The position numbers and the translations under genes were made by a program. Shown here piece by piece: positions 48,583 through 61,500 of a stretch of 64,000 nucleotides of DNA. A model generated the notes under the pieces. It was given only the letters and a program-made list of their open reading frames with translations. It had not been told where the DNA came from and searched no databases. Numbering within the stretch: the stretch's first letter is position 1; the number at the start of each line of letters is the position of its first letter. The stretch covers positions 682,001 to 746,000 of the forward strand of contig NW_002476559.1 in the NCBI RefSeq assembly GCF_000189635.1, read 5' to 3'. Source of the DNA: Tetrahymena thermophila SB210. Lineage: Eukaryota > Ciliophora > Oligohymenophorea > Hymenostomatida > Tetrahymenidae.

Positions 48583-51500
48583 ATGAATTAGATATATTCT
48601 TTTTAGAGGCACAGCTCTTTAAAAAATGTATAGCACAGCAAAGACAATATATATGAGATAATGAAAAAGAAGATTAAGGATCTTATAAATCAGTTTAGAA
48701 AAAACCCATACAATTCAGGTTTAAGTATTTATAATATTAATGATTTAGAAGAATACTCTAAATAATACTAAACGAAGCAAACATTGGATTCAATATAGAA
48801 AATCAGCTTAGAAAATAAGATTTGGCTAGGCATAAGAGGTGATGGAAACTGCTTTTACAGATCAATTATAATCCTTTACTTGCTGGAGCTGTTTAAATAA
48901 AATGATTTTACAGAATGCGATAATTTTATAAAAAGAGTTAAAAGCATGAAGAATATTAGCATTAACTCTATTAGAGAGGAGCCAGAAACTCAGGCGCTTC
49001 AATACATCTTAATTTGCTTTTTGTATCAAATAAAAAATATGAAATAATTAAAGAATATGGATATGGAAGATATTATAGAGTAGTATAATTCTAGACCTGA
49101 AGTCGACTTAGCAGCTATAGTCATTTGTAGGAATCTTATCTTTAAGACATTTTAAATCTGTAAAAATAATCCTAGCTTTAGTTTATTTATAGAGGATCAA
49201 ATGAAAAGCAAAATTCCTGAAATGCTGCTCAAATATGGTGAGTATGCTGAAGACATTATTATTCCCCTGGCTTCTCAAGTACATTTATTTAGAAATAATT
49301 TTAAATTACTAAATCAATCAATTAATTTTTCTTTAAAAACTAAAAATTCAAAGGCCTTCAGATGTAATTTGTTAGTTCAGAATTTTTATAGATAGTCCCC
49401 AACTAGTATCAATACTGAAAAGCTATTATATCAGCCATTTAATTAGACAATTCCTATTTTTACTACATTGAGTGTTCTTTTCACAAAGGGTCATTATGAG
49501 TCTTTGATTTCTACAACTTAAGCTAATTCTTTTGAATAATTCTACAAGATTAAAAAATAAAAATTAAGTTATTAATAAAGCCATAATTTTGAATTTTACT
49601 CAGAAATACTAGACTAATTAAATATAGATGAATTTTAACTTCAAATGTAAGTAGAAATTAAATCTTAAGAATCGATTCAAAATAATAGAAATGACAAGAA
49701 TGATATAGACCCATAGTAAAAATAAATTTAAATAAACAATTTTATTCAAACAGATGAAGATTAAAACCTCAATAAGAGCTCTAAAGAAGTGTCTTTAAAA
49801 CAAAAAAAGAGCAACGAGCAATTAAAATAACAAGAAAACTCAAATGAAATAATACAAAAATAATAGAGCTAGAGAGAGCTACAAAGTAATTAGGAACATT
49901 AGAAAAAATTATATGAGTAGTATTTAGCTTAAAAGAAAGGGTAATTAGAATAAAGCATAAAAATGAAAGAAATAAATGAAAAATAGAATTTATTAAATGA
50001 ATAAAATATTAAAGAAACTAATAATATTTCGACTGAAGAAAGTATTCAAGTTAATAGGTAAACTTCTAAAACATATTTATCAAACTAAGGATAACCTAAA
50101 TAAATGAATTAAAATTTGATTGGAAGCAGGTCATAAAAAAATTTGGAACAAAATATTTAACTTACTTTTAAATAAGAACAATAAAACAAAACTAAAGAAT
50201 CAATAAATGATTAATAATAATAAATTATACATGAAGAAAGGTAAGAATAAGAGATGTAAAGCTTTAACTCAAAAATATATACTTAAGAATAAATAAAATA
50301 GCTTTAGAATACCTTTAATCTAAATACTAAAATTGATGAGAAACACAGCTTTTCAAAAGAATAAATGAATGAGCAATAAAAAAACATTAAGAATGAAGAA
50401 AATATCAGATATTAATTACAAAACTCAAATTATTTGACAAAAGAATCTCTTAAATAAAGCCAAGTAAAAAATTAGAATTTCGCTGAAAAAGAATTTCAGA
50501 AAAATTGTTAGCCAAAGAGTAAAATAGATGAGAAACTAAACCATTCAAACGAATAAAAAAATGATTAATAAGAGAAAATTATAATTGAAGAAAGTTAAGG
50601 AATATAAATCCTAAACTAAAACATTTTAATAAAAGAGCCACTTAACTAAAATCAAGCATACAATTAGAATTTTTTTGAGAAAGAACATTAGAAAAGCATT
50701 ATGCCAAATACTTAAATTGATGAGAAACAAAGCCTAAAAGAATAAAGAAATTCTTAATAAAATTAAATTATAAATGAAGAAAAGATAAGAGAGTAAACAC
50801 AAAATATAAGCTCAAAAATTTAAACTATACAAGAATTTAAATAAGATGAAATAAGTAATTAGAATATTGAAGAGAAACCCATATAAAAGATAGACAAAAA
50901 TCAAATAATATAAGAAAAAAATATAAAAAATAATTCTAATGCCATAACTTAACAAAATAAGGAAATATAATAAAAAGATAAAAATATCTAACATAATAAA
51001 TAAACTCCAAAAACAATAAAATGTGCAAATTTTCAACAATGCAAAAAGATGATTCCTTTAAATGATCTGTAAATTTCCAAAAAAGGACCATAATAAAAAC
51101 CAGTATTTTTATGTAAATAATGTTAAACAGATCTAAAAAATGATACTATCCACAAAAATATCAAAAATCAAAAAGATGAAAATCTTGAAAATGAATATAC
51201 TAATAAGTTACTTATTCAATAAAAAGATGAGTAAAAAAAATAAGAAATTCAAAATAAATAAGCAGAAAATAAAAACAATAAAATAGAATTAGAAACCAAA
51301 AATAAAAAATCAGATCTTGCTAACTAAAACAAATAAAAATTAACTACAGTTTAGAAAAATGGTACTAAAATGGAAAAAAGTCAATGTTTTTAATGCTAAT
51401 TAAATGTTGAAAAATTAGGTAAATTTAAAAAATTTATTTTGTGCTCTGAAAAATAAAATAAATGGATTTGTGTTAATTGTGCAAAAAAATTAATTGAATA

Positions 51501-54024
51501 AGGTATAATAACATAAGATTGCATAATTATAGAGGGAATAAAATATCAAATTAGTAATAGCTTTTAAATTTATATAACTTAAAATTATACTTCACACCTC
51601 AAGGATTAAGAATAAATATTAATAAATAAAGATATTTTGATCAACTAAATACCACAATAAATAACATAATAAAATAAAATAAATAAAAATTAAAATTGTG
51701 AAGAGTGTAAGCTTGATGATAAAACTTTTATGCTCAAATTTAATATAAAATTTATTTTACTTAATGACTAATGTTAAAAGCAATAAGATTGTATTGTGTG
51801 CTAAAATTGCTTAATATTATTGATGACTAAACTTAAAGAAGGAGAATATTGCATAGAGAGCGATAATGATAAAAACAAATTATATTTTGTAAATAAATAA
51901 GTTAAAGAACAAATAAAATCATTTTAACAGTAATATTTTAATTTACTTTTTAAAGAGGAAAAAGTAAAATAAATTACCAAAATAAGAGAGGAAACATATA
52001 AAAATAGTGAAGAAGAAGAAAAAATTAATTTGTCTAATTAATGCCAAAAATAGCAAATAGATTAAATTGGTGAATAAAGAGAATAAAGAAATTATGCTTA
52101 ATATCAATAAAGAGATAAGGATATAGCAAGCATTTAAAGTAATTAAAATAATGAATTAATTTCTAATTAAAAAATAAATGAATTTAGTAAACATCTTCAG
52201 AATAATTAAAAATAAAATCTAAACCATATAAACATTTCTTCTGATGAATTTGATATAAATGAAAAATTAGAAGAAAAATAAATTGAAGACCTAAGTAAAT
52301 GTGAAAGCTGCCAAATTTAGTTAGAAAACGATCCATATAAATTTTAAACAATTGTAAAAAAGGGTGGTAAAGATGTGAGTGCTATGCTTTGTTGTAGTTG
52401 CTTTTAATAAATAGTTATATAATATAAAACATTACCTAAAAATAGGATTGTAATTTTGAATTAAAAATAATTTATCATAGATAATGATTGCTACAAATAA
52501 TAATAAATGCTTATTTAAATATTTTTAGAAAACAAAGAAGAAGAAAAAAATTAAGAATTTGAGTAATAATAAATTTAATTATAATAATAAAAACTACAAT
52601 AAAAACAAAATGAAATAGAATCTAAAAAATTATCTTTATCTGATGAGCAAAATTAAAATGAATAGACAAAGAATATTTAAAATAAATGTGAAAATTGCCG
52701 ACATTCTGTAGAGTAAGACATATGTAAATATGAGCTTTAGGTAATGAATAATAAATAGATATTTAATACAGCTCTATGTCTCTTTTGCTTTTATGAACTC
52801 TTTAATGAAAATGGAATGATTTTGAATGATACTTTTGTTACTTTTAATTAAAAGTAATATTTTATAGAATCAAACAATTATAGATCAAAATATAAAAAAT
52901 TTAACAGTTATATTAACGAATTTTATTATGAGAATGATAATAAATCAGAAATATCAAAAAAACATTAAATTGAATTAAAATAATTTTAAAATAAGGATAA
53001 ACAACAATTCTATTTAAAAAATCAACACACATAATAATAATAATAATAATAACTACAATAAAAATAAACTGAAATATAATATAAAAAATCATCTTTATCT
53101 GATGAGCAAAATTAAAATGAAAAGACAAAGAGTATTTAAAAGAAATGTGAAAATTGCCATAATCCTGTAGAGTAAGACATATATAAATATTAAATTTAGA
53201 TAATAAATAACAAATAGACATTTAATACTGTTCTCTGCCTTTTTTGCTTCTATGAATTATACAATGAAAATAGAACGCTGTACAAAGATACATTTGTTAC
53301 TTTTAATTAAAAATAATATTTTATTAAATTTGATAATTATAGTTAATATTGTGAAATAGCCAAAAGTCACATTTATTAATTAAGTTTTGAGGATAATAAT
53401 AAAGAAATAACAAAAATAAATTAAATGGAATTTAAATAGTTTTAAATTAAGGATAAGCAACCATCTTATTTAAAAAATTAGAAAAATTCTTATTTGCCTA
53501 TTTCTTATTTGAATATAAAAAGCTAATAAATTTAAGATAAATAATCTCCAAAAAATACTAATGACTTAACTAGATTCAGTAATAGTAAATATCCTAATTA
53601 ATAAAGAATTAATTCTCCAAAATAACCTATAAAAGCTTATAACTATCAATTTGAAATGTCAAATATTCCTAATAAAAATGAGGAATTAGAGAGTAGAAAA
53701 AATAAAATGATGAAAGATTATTCTCTAGATTAATATACTGCTAATTAATAAAAAATTTTACCAGCATAACAAAGCTATTAAAGAAATTCATCTTATGATT
53801 CCAGATCTAGAGCCAATCAATATTATAGCTAGTAATCAACCGATTTGCTTTATTAAGATCATTTTTAAAGTAGTAATGATAAATATTATAGTTAAAATAC
53901 AATTTTCTAAACAAGACCATAATCTTCGGAAAAGGTTTATAAAAATAATTTGATTGTATCTCCCAGACATTACTACACTTTGGATAAAAAGAGTTTTAAT
54001 AATTATTATCCCTATAAAAAATGA
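48583..54024 (+). CDS. Large intronless otubain-like cysteine protease (peptidase C65) with Cys-pair knuckles
   Basis: One uninterrupted frame of 1813 codons plus TGA. The OTU domain is at about residues 85-310. The active site is IRGDGNCFYRS with Asp87 and Cys90, and the His motif is KGHYESL with His304; RPEVDLAAIVICRN and EDIIIPLASQ fall where expected for otubains. Residues about 350-800 are a Gln/Glu/Lys/Asn-rich region holding degenerate repeats of an IDEK...KEQ...EE pattern, probably coiled coil. From C814 onward come knuckles: CANFQQCKK, CKQC, CFQCQ, CVNC, CEECK, CQNC, CESC, CCSC, and two near-identical units CENCRHSVEQD and CENCHNPVEQD (C1369 and C1522), each followed by CLFCFYEL. The tail is Tyr/Asn/Ser-rich. 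Unlike its two paralogs it has no intron, including none at the conserved IIPLAAN site. Confidence 0.87.
52592..53343. repeat. Tandem internal duplication of a knuckle unit (period 459 bp)
   Basis: Copies at about 52592-52884 and 53051-53343 share long blocks, for example ttatctttatctgatgagca versus tcatctttatctgatgagca. Each encodes one complete knuckle plus its flank. The second copy has TAT for TGT at the third Cys (DIYKY for DICKY). Confidence 0.85.
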
Positions 54025-54348
54025 AATTAAGTTATTAATAAATTGATCTTAAATTAATCATAAATTTGAGTCTGCATTAATTAACCTTTAAATTTATAAA
54101 TCTTAATTATTCTATTTTTTTTGCTAAATTTATTATAAAATATCACAATTTTATTTATTAAATTTAAATTTAAATTTAAAAAAAATAAAAAATTATTTTT
54201 TATAAATCAAGGTAATTTTTATTTTTCTTTAGAAAAATTTAAAGGTTTTTCTCAAAAGAACATAAACAAAAATACTTATTTATTAAATTGACACATATAA
54301 AATTTTTTTAAATGGCATAAATTTTGTAAGTAAAATAAATAATTATCT
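54025..54348. other. Short convergent spacer
   Basis: AT-rich, no gene seen. Lies between the 3' ends of two convergent genes. Confidence 0.5.
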
Positions 54349-55654
54349 TCAAATTTTAATTGTTTGATGGTTAATTTATGCTTCTTTTGGTAATTTGTTA
54401 GGAATACATCCTTTTTTTATTAAATCATAAGCAAATTCTATTAAAGTAGTTCTATGATGTTTAAAGTGAATATTCAGGTCTTTCATAGCAGGAGTGTTAT
54501 CCAGAATTATTCTTCTTTAGAAAAAAGGCTTTATAAGTGCTACTTACTTATCAACACATCCAGCTAAGCTAAGTAATAATTTACTTTCAACAGTGAATGA
54601 AGTGAACTTATAACTATATTGTGAAAATTCTTCCTTTAGTATCTGAATTAGATCATACATCCAGTATGTACCTTCAGTAAGTAAATATCTTTTCCCATCA
54701 GTCAATTATAATTTATCCTGATCAAGAGGAATTACATGAGCTAATGCGCAATCTCTAACATCGATAGTTGCGAAACTTACTTTCGGAATACCAGGAAGTT
54801 CATTCTTCATAGCTTTTAAGATAAAATCAGCACTCAAAAAATCGTTTGAGTGAAAAGATGGACCCTATATTTAAAAATGAATGTTGACTAAAAATATAAT
54901 TTTTAAAAAAATTATCTTAAATTAGTTGAATTAAAGAAGAAAATTTTAATCAATCATACTTATATGACTCCTGGAAGAATTACAGTCAATTACAAACTTG
55001 ATTTATTCTTTTCATAAATTTCCCAAGCCTTTTTCTCTGCCAATGTTTTGGATTTTTCATAGGGAGGACATTATTCCTTTTTATTATTAAATAAACAATT
55101 TAAATGAATTATAAGCATTAATCTTTATGTTGTGAGAAAATGAATACTAAATTAGACCAATCTTCTGATGTAAAGAAATTTTTATGCTTTATTCCAGTAA
55201 AAACAGTAGCCATTGAAGAAGTCATAACAATTTTTTTAATCTTATGCTTTAAAGCAGCCTCAAAAATTGCTTCAGTACCCTAGACAGCAGGTATGATTAG
55301 CTCATCTTCATTTTTTGGAATTGATTAAGGGTTTGGAGAAGCTGTATGCACTACATAATCAATGTCCTTCATAGCTAAATCCCAAGAACTTTTGTCTTAG
55401 AGGTCAGCTTCAACCAACTCTAAATTCTTACTCTTTGATGGATTTATTTAATACAAATGATCAATTTTCTTATGGTTCTATAATGACCTAACTGTTCCTC
55501 TTACTTAATAACCTCTCTCAAGCAAACAAAACAGCACATGACCCGCAAGATACCCAGATGCGCCAGTTAAAAGCACTCTTATTTAGTTATTATCTCTTAT
55601 TTAATTCCCAATCATTTAAAATTGCCTATTATTTTTTGATTATAAAATTTTCAT
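54349..55654 (-). CDS. NAD(P)-dependent extended short-chain reductase (dihydroflavonol/cinnamoyl-CoA reductase type)
   Basis: Three exons on the minus strand, 55654-55148, 55076-54960 and 54864-54349; 379 residues. The N-terminal nucleotide-binding motif is LLTGASGYLAGH (about residue 29), followed by VRGTVRS and by VEADLQDKSSWD, a DLxD element. The catalytic Ser is in MTSSMATVF and the Tyr/Lys pair is PPYEKSK at the start of exon 2, with LPGVI shortly after. These are the hallmarks of the extended SDR branch that reduces aldehydes or ketones using NADPH. The TGASGYLA form and the VHTASPNP segment fit the flavanone-4-reductase/cinnamoyl-CoA reductase-like group common in protists. The true substrate cannot be told. 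All introns are in phase and no neighbour suggests a pathway. Confidence 0.88.
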
Positions 55655-58531
55655 TTTAATCGAAAGCTGTTGATTAAATATAAACAATAAAGTTAGAATT
55701 TAACAGATAAAAATTACAATCTTGTACCAAAAATTAAAAAATTTGAACATTAATGTTTCTTAGTTACATTTAATGTTTAAATAAAATAAAATATGAATAA
55801 TCAATTCTAACTTCGTTCTACTATATAAAATTGAAGCTTATTAGTAAAAAGAAAACATATTTAAATTGAAAATTATAAATTTTAGTAAGCAAATTTAATT
55901 TTTATAACACTTAAGACGAAAAAAAATAATTTTCTGATCATAATTTAATTTTAATATAAAAACATTTTTTTAGTAAAGTTTTATTTTATTGAACTTATTT
56001 TTAGTTACTCTTTATTATATTTTTTTATTTAAATGCATATTTTTTATTCAAACACTTTTAATGCAATAACTAAAGTTAATAAAAATTGTATAAATATATT
56101 AATAACCTGGAATTAATCAAATTATTCTTTTAGAAATTAGAATAATTAATTTTTTATTCTAAACAATAACTATTTTGAACAATTTACATTTTTTATTTCA
56201 AAGCAAATTTTTTTTTTTGAACAAAGAATAAATCCAGAGATTTTCCATAAATTAATTGAGTATGTATTATCCATAATAATATAAAATATTAAAATTTATG
56301 TATTTCATTTTTATGTTTTAGTTGAATCTTTCTATCTTTAACTAAATAATAAATTTGTATTATTAAATCTAGCTTTAAAAGAATAAATATCATTACATAT
56401 TTTATTATAAACTAAAGAAAGATATTATTTAATATATTTAATTAAATATTTATGACAAAATAATATTCTTAAGTTTTAAAAGTTTATTAATCTTTTTAAA
56501 AATTCATTTTAAATAAATTTAATTTTTTCAATCAATTTTTCTTGTAAAATTTGAGTTTCATCTTCAATGAAAAACGAATTTATTAAAAATAAATATCTTT
56601 TTTCTAAATTAAAAAACTCAGAAACTTTGAATATTTTTTCATTTTATTTTATGGGTAAAATCAAAAAAAACTCTAAAAATGATATCCATATGTCAAATTA
56701 ATAAATTTATTCTTAGAATTTCAAAAATGTAATTTCTTTGTTTTATGTTTATGAAGTAAAAATTAATTTTTTGGTGAAATTTCTTTTTTAAAGTTAAATT
56801 CTAAAATAGAAAATAATATAAAAAAATATTATTAAATATAATTGTTCATAAATTTTAGTGTTTTAAATAAACTAAATATTTGAAAATATGTTTAACTTAA
56901 ATTTATTAAAATTATTATTATAAAAAAATTATTTTATTATTTTATCTAAAATCCCACTAATTAGGAGTTTAAAATAATAATTATTATTTGGGAGTGATTT
57001 TCTTCATTCAGAAATTGCTAATTTTATCAATAAAAATTAATGAATGAAAGAAAAAGCTTAATTTATATATTATAATTTCTAGTAATTTTTTACAAATAAT
57101 TTTTTTAGGAATATAATTTAATATTTTTCAAGCCTTTTATATTTGTTTAATCAAACTAATCAAGCATACATAAATCATCAATATTTTATTTTAAAAATAT
57201 ATTTTTTTTTTTTGAATGAAGAAATTACAATCATTAATTTATTCAATAATTTTTTTAAAGAATATTTTTTAAGTTACAAAAATTTAAATCTATATTTTTT
57301 TCTTTTAAATAAATGTAATCAAAACTCAATAGCTAATAAATAAAATAAATTCATCTATATAAATAAAATAAATACGCTGTTTCAATATTTTATTAATAAA
57401 GGAAATCTCAGCGATTTTAAAATCCTTAAAATATAAAATATTAAACCTTATTTTTGTGAAGTTGATTTTGTTGATTAATATGGAGAATATTTTTATAAAT
57501 TTTTTAATAATATTATTGATTAAAATATTTACTGGTTGAAATTTCAAAAAGATTTTATTATTATCATCTATCCATCATTTATTTAATTAAATATTTTACT
57601 ATTAATGAATCTAATATTCTTGAAATAGTGTAATTTATATTAAATAATTTTTTTGATAATTATATTCAATTAAAATTTTGTTTGATATTTATCATCAACC
57701 TAAATAAAAGTCTACTTTTATTTAATTTTTTAGATGTTTTAAATAAACAATAAATTAGTATAAAGTATTACTTGCTAAAGACAGATTGACTTAAAAATTA
57801 AATTATCAAACTCATTATTTATTGTATAATAAAAATCTACTTAAATTCATAATATTTGGTTTAAGCTAATGTACTTATTTTCACCTTAATTTTTGATTTA
57901 TTTACTTACTTCTTTTCTTTAATTAAAAATGCTTTAGATATTTATTTTTAGATAACTGTATTTTTTCAAAATAGAGAAAATATCTATTCGTTCTAACTTA
58001 ATTTACTCATAGATAGCTAATTTTATATTAAAAAATTATTGAGAAATAAAGTGTCTTTGTTATAAAAATAAATAAATGAGAAATAACTTACCTTTTTAGT
58101 GATTAAATAAAGAGATGTTGGTTGAATAATAATTTTAGAATTTCAATTAGTATTAAGATAGAAATTATCTGACTTAAGTTTTTATAAAAATTAATAATAG
58201 AAATTACTAAACACTTAATTTGGTCCTGTGCGTAAGTAGAGGAAAATAATATTGTTAATAATTTGATAACACTAAATTCAAAGAAACATTAACTTAGTTA
58301 AAAATTAGTTAGATGATTTTATAAAATGTTATGTAAAAATATCAATAATTATTTAGTTATTTTGCTAATTAGTTATTTAATTAATTAATTGATTTACAGA
58401 TTTGAATAAACAAATATTATTTGACTGACTAGCTTGGTCATCTTTTGAAATCTAATATCAATTTTCTGAAATAATTCAATTAATTAATATTAAAAAAATC
58501 AATTAAACATTAAAAAACATTTAAAAAAGAC
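55655..58531. other. Long AT-rich stretch, one weak reading frame
   Basis: About 2.9 kb. The only frame longer than 200 codons under the ciliate code is 57044-57684 (plus), which is Phe/Ile/Asn-rich and lacks any motif. I do not call it a gene. Confidence 0.4.
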
Positions 58532-61500
58532 ATGCCTTTTTCATTTACTTTTCTAATATTCTTAATAGGTCTTTTTAAATCAACACTTTAGGAAGGTTTA
58601 GTTAACTAGACTAGAAATCTTATTGAAGAGAATTAATTCAGAAGGCTTTAAAGCTGCTAATAGTATTGCGAAGTCTGTGATGTTGATGGAATATGCTTGA
58701 AATGCCTTGATGATAGAGTCTTTCCTAATTGTGTTTGTCAAATAGGTTTTTACAGTGATTCATAAGGTAAATGCTAGCCATGTAAATAGGGATGTTTGAC
58801 ATGTACAACAGCGAACGACTGCTCTGCTTGGTAAAATATATATTCATTTGATGCTGCAACATAGGGTTTGAAATGTAATATTCCTAGCACAGATGGTAAA
58901 AAATACTTTCACTTCTACATTATGGATTATTAATTGATTTAATTTGTTTAAAAAATAGGAACATGTCAAAGTCCTAATAATAGTGTCCTATTTTACTATA
59001 CTAGGTTGCTAAACGATTATCAAACAATTGAAGTTATTTTTAACCAAATGATCTACATAAAAAGTGCAGCAAATTTTTAAAATTAGATAATTCCTTCACC
59101 TACTAACTGTGCCATATTTACTGCAGATTCTTCAACATTCATCAATTCTTTTAGTTCTTCATGTTCCATAGATTCATTAAAAAGAAATATATTTGTGATA
59201 AATTTATGTAAATAATTTAAAAGTTTTTAAATTTATAAAATGAATTATTTTTTTTAAATAATAAATAGAATCTAAGCCTTCAACATACAATGCTCAAAAT
59301 CTTTTCCCTGTTCCTGAATTAGATCCAACTCAAATATCGATTTAATTAAATGAAAAATAAATATCTGTTACTAAAATATACAAGTTAGAAAATCAAATGA
59401 GAGTTCAAAACAATGTTCTAAACAGGATTTGCTTTTTTCCAAAGACTGAAGCGTTTATAAAAGTAGGTTCATCCTAACTATTTCTTGCTCAATTAATACC
59501 TGGTATGATATTCTATAGAAACGATATCCTAAAAGAAATTAATGTAGTGAGCCCATCATAATATGTTGGATAGAAATTTGATATATCTAATTATGATGAT
59601 CCTAATGGGCTTTCAGGGTATTAAATTAGTTTCAAAAATACACCAAATGTTGAAGCCAGTCTAATTATTTCTATAAAATGCTCAATATTTGGTTCTTCAA
59701 CAATATCATAAACAAAATTAAGTTTGTCTAATACTAAAGACACTAATAAAGAATAAGTAGCTCTTTAAATAACAGGACAACTTTATTTTATTAACTAAAA
59801 CTTATAAATAAATTTTCAAGCTATACAGTTTTCATCATTTTAAGATTATGCAATAAAAATTATCACTCAGCCATAAGTTATGGACCCAGTTGTTAAATAT
59901 TTAGCTTAAGCAGACAGTAATGGAGTAATTGGAATTGTTCTCCCTTAATTCACAGTCAAAGAGTCAAAAGAAGTTGTTTTTGTGGTAAATAATTGATTTG
60001 ATTATCAATTTAATTTAATTATTTTTGTTAATTTTTTTTATGAACTTAACCATTAATTAATTAATAAATAAAATTAATTTTAATAACAAAATTTTATTAA
60101 TAAAGTCTTACATTTATGATTTAAGTGGTTCTATTGTTTACCATTCATATTGCTTTGCTTTATTTGCAAGTGCCTAATATATCACAGAACTTATTTAGCC
60201 AATTCCAAAACAAAATCCTTTTTCTGATGTTTGGATCACTGTGGATACAAAAGGTTTTTTTTTAGGATAGTCATAAATATTAAGTTCCGATTTTTATGCT
60301 TAAACTTGGTATTGCATTGATCAAAACAAAAATTCATGTCTTAGTAGAACTGGATAGCCATTTTAGTTGAAGCAGCTTGGAAATAGAATGATGCTTCCAG
60401 CACAACAAATGTAAGTAAATATGAAATATACTTTCTACTACCAATTTAAAAGTATTGGTTTAGAATTTAGTAAGCAATACTAGTCATATATTGTTGATAC
60501 AGGATCAACTTTTGCAATTGCAGCATTTTCTTATTAGCCTTTGAAGTAGGCAATAAATCTTAAAGATGTAGTCTATATAGTACTTTTGATTCAGGCAGAT
60601 TTTCCTTACTAGATAGGAAATGCTCTTTTTAACTTAGAGATTTCAATTGGCAATAGTGAAACAAAAAAATTATAATCAGTCTCCAATCAAATATCATTTA
60701 TTCCTGAAGATTATTTTCCTAACCCTGACTTCAATACTCCTATTTTAAATGTAAAATACTCCATTTATGACTATTACTTTTAGTAAACCATACCAATGCA
60801 AGATCCTAATTCCCCATTGTAGATCAATCTTAATCCTCCTAACTAAATGGCAATTAATATTGGTAATTAATTAATTCTTTTTATTAAATATTTAATAATT
60901 ATTATTTTAAATAACTCATTTTTTTATTTATTAACAATATATTTTTAATTTAATAGTATCAAAGACTTATGTAGCATATTAAGATTAAGTAAAAATCTAA
61001 TGCAATAATTGCCCTAGTAACATAAAATACTAATTCTTCTATTACACAAACTAAAGTGATAGGGATTTTGAACTTAAAAACCCTCTTTAAACAAAAAGAA
61101 AGATGCTTAGTTTAGAATAATAGCAATTATCAACCACTACGATCCTTCCTCCTGGAAACTTAATAATCATGATATTAGGATTTGATGTAGATAAAAACTT
61201 GTTTACTAATGTTACATAAGCTTTAACAGTTACTGGGACAACTTTTACAGAACAAACTTACACAAATTTAATTTAAAGTTAATATGCTAAAGCTTAGTTA
61301 TATCAAAATTAAAATTAGATTCTAAATTAAATTTTGACCTATCAAACAATCATGGAAGCTATCGAATAGTATGAAAGCTCAAATACCTCTCCCTCAAACG
61401 TTACTTAAATCAAACTTAATATTTTAAATAATTTGTTGCAAGGCTAATGGTCTACTTAAATCAATAATATCTTAACTCTTTCAGGATAGATCATTCAAAG

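Noticed and set aside
57044..57684. 212-codon plus-strand frame under the ciliate code
   Set aside because: With only TGA as stop and this AT content, frames of this size arise by chance in 64 kb. The product is Phe/Ile/Asn-rich with no motif, and no intron structure supports it.
60480..60520. DTGST motif in the large membrane protein, resembling an aspartic-protease active site
   Set aside because: No second DTG/DSG motif with the right surroundings was found and the flanks do not look like a pepsin fold, so it is probably coincidence. A profile search for peptidase A1 would settle it.
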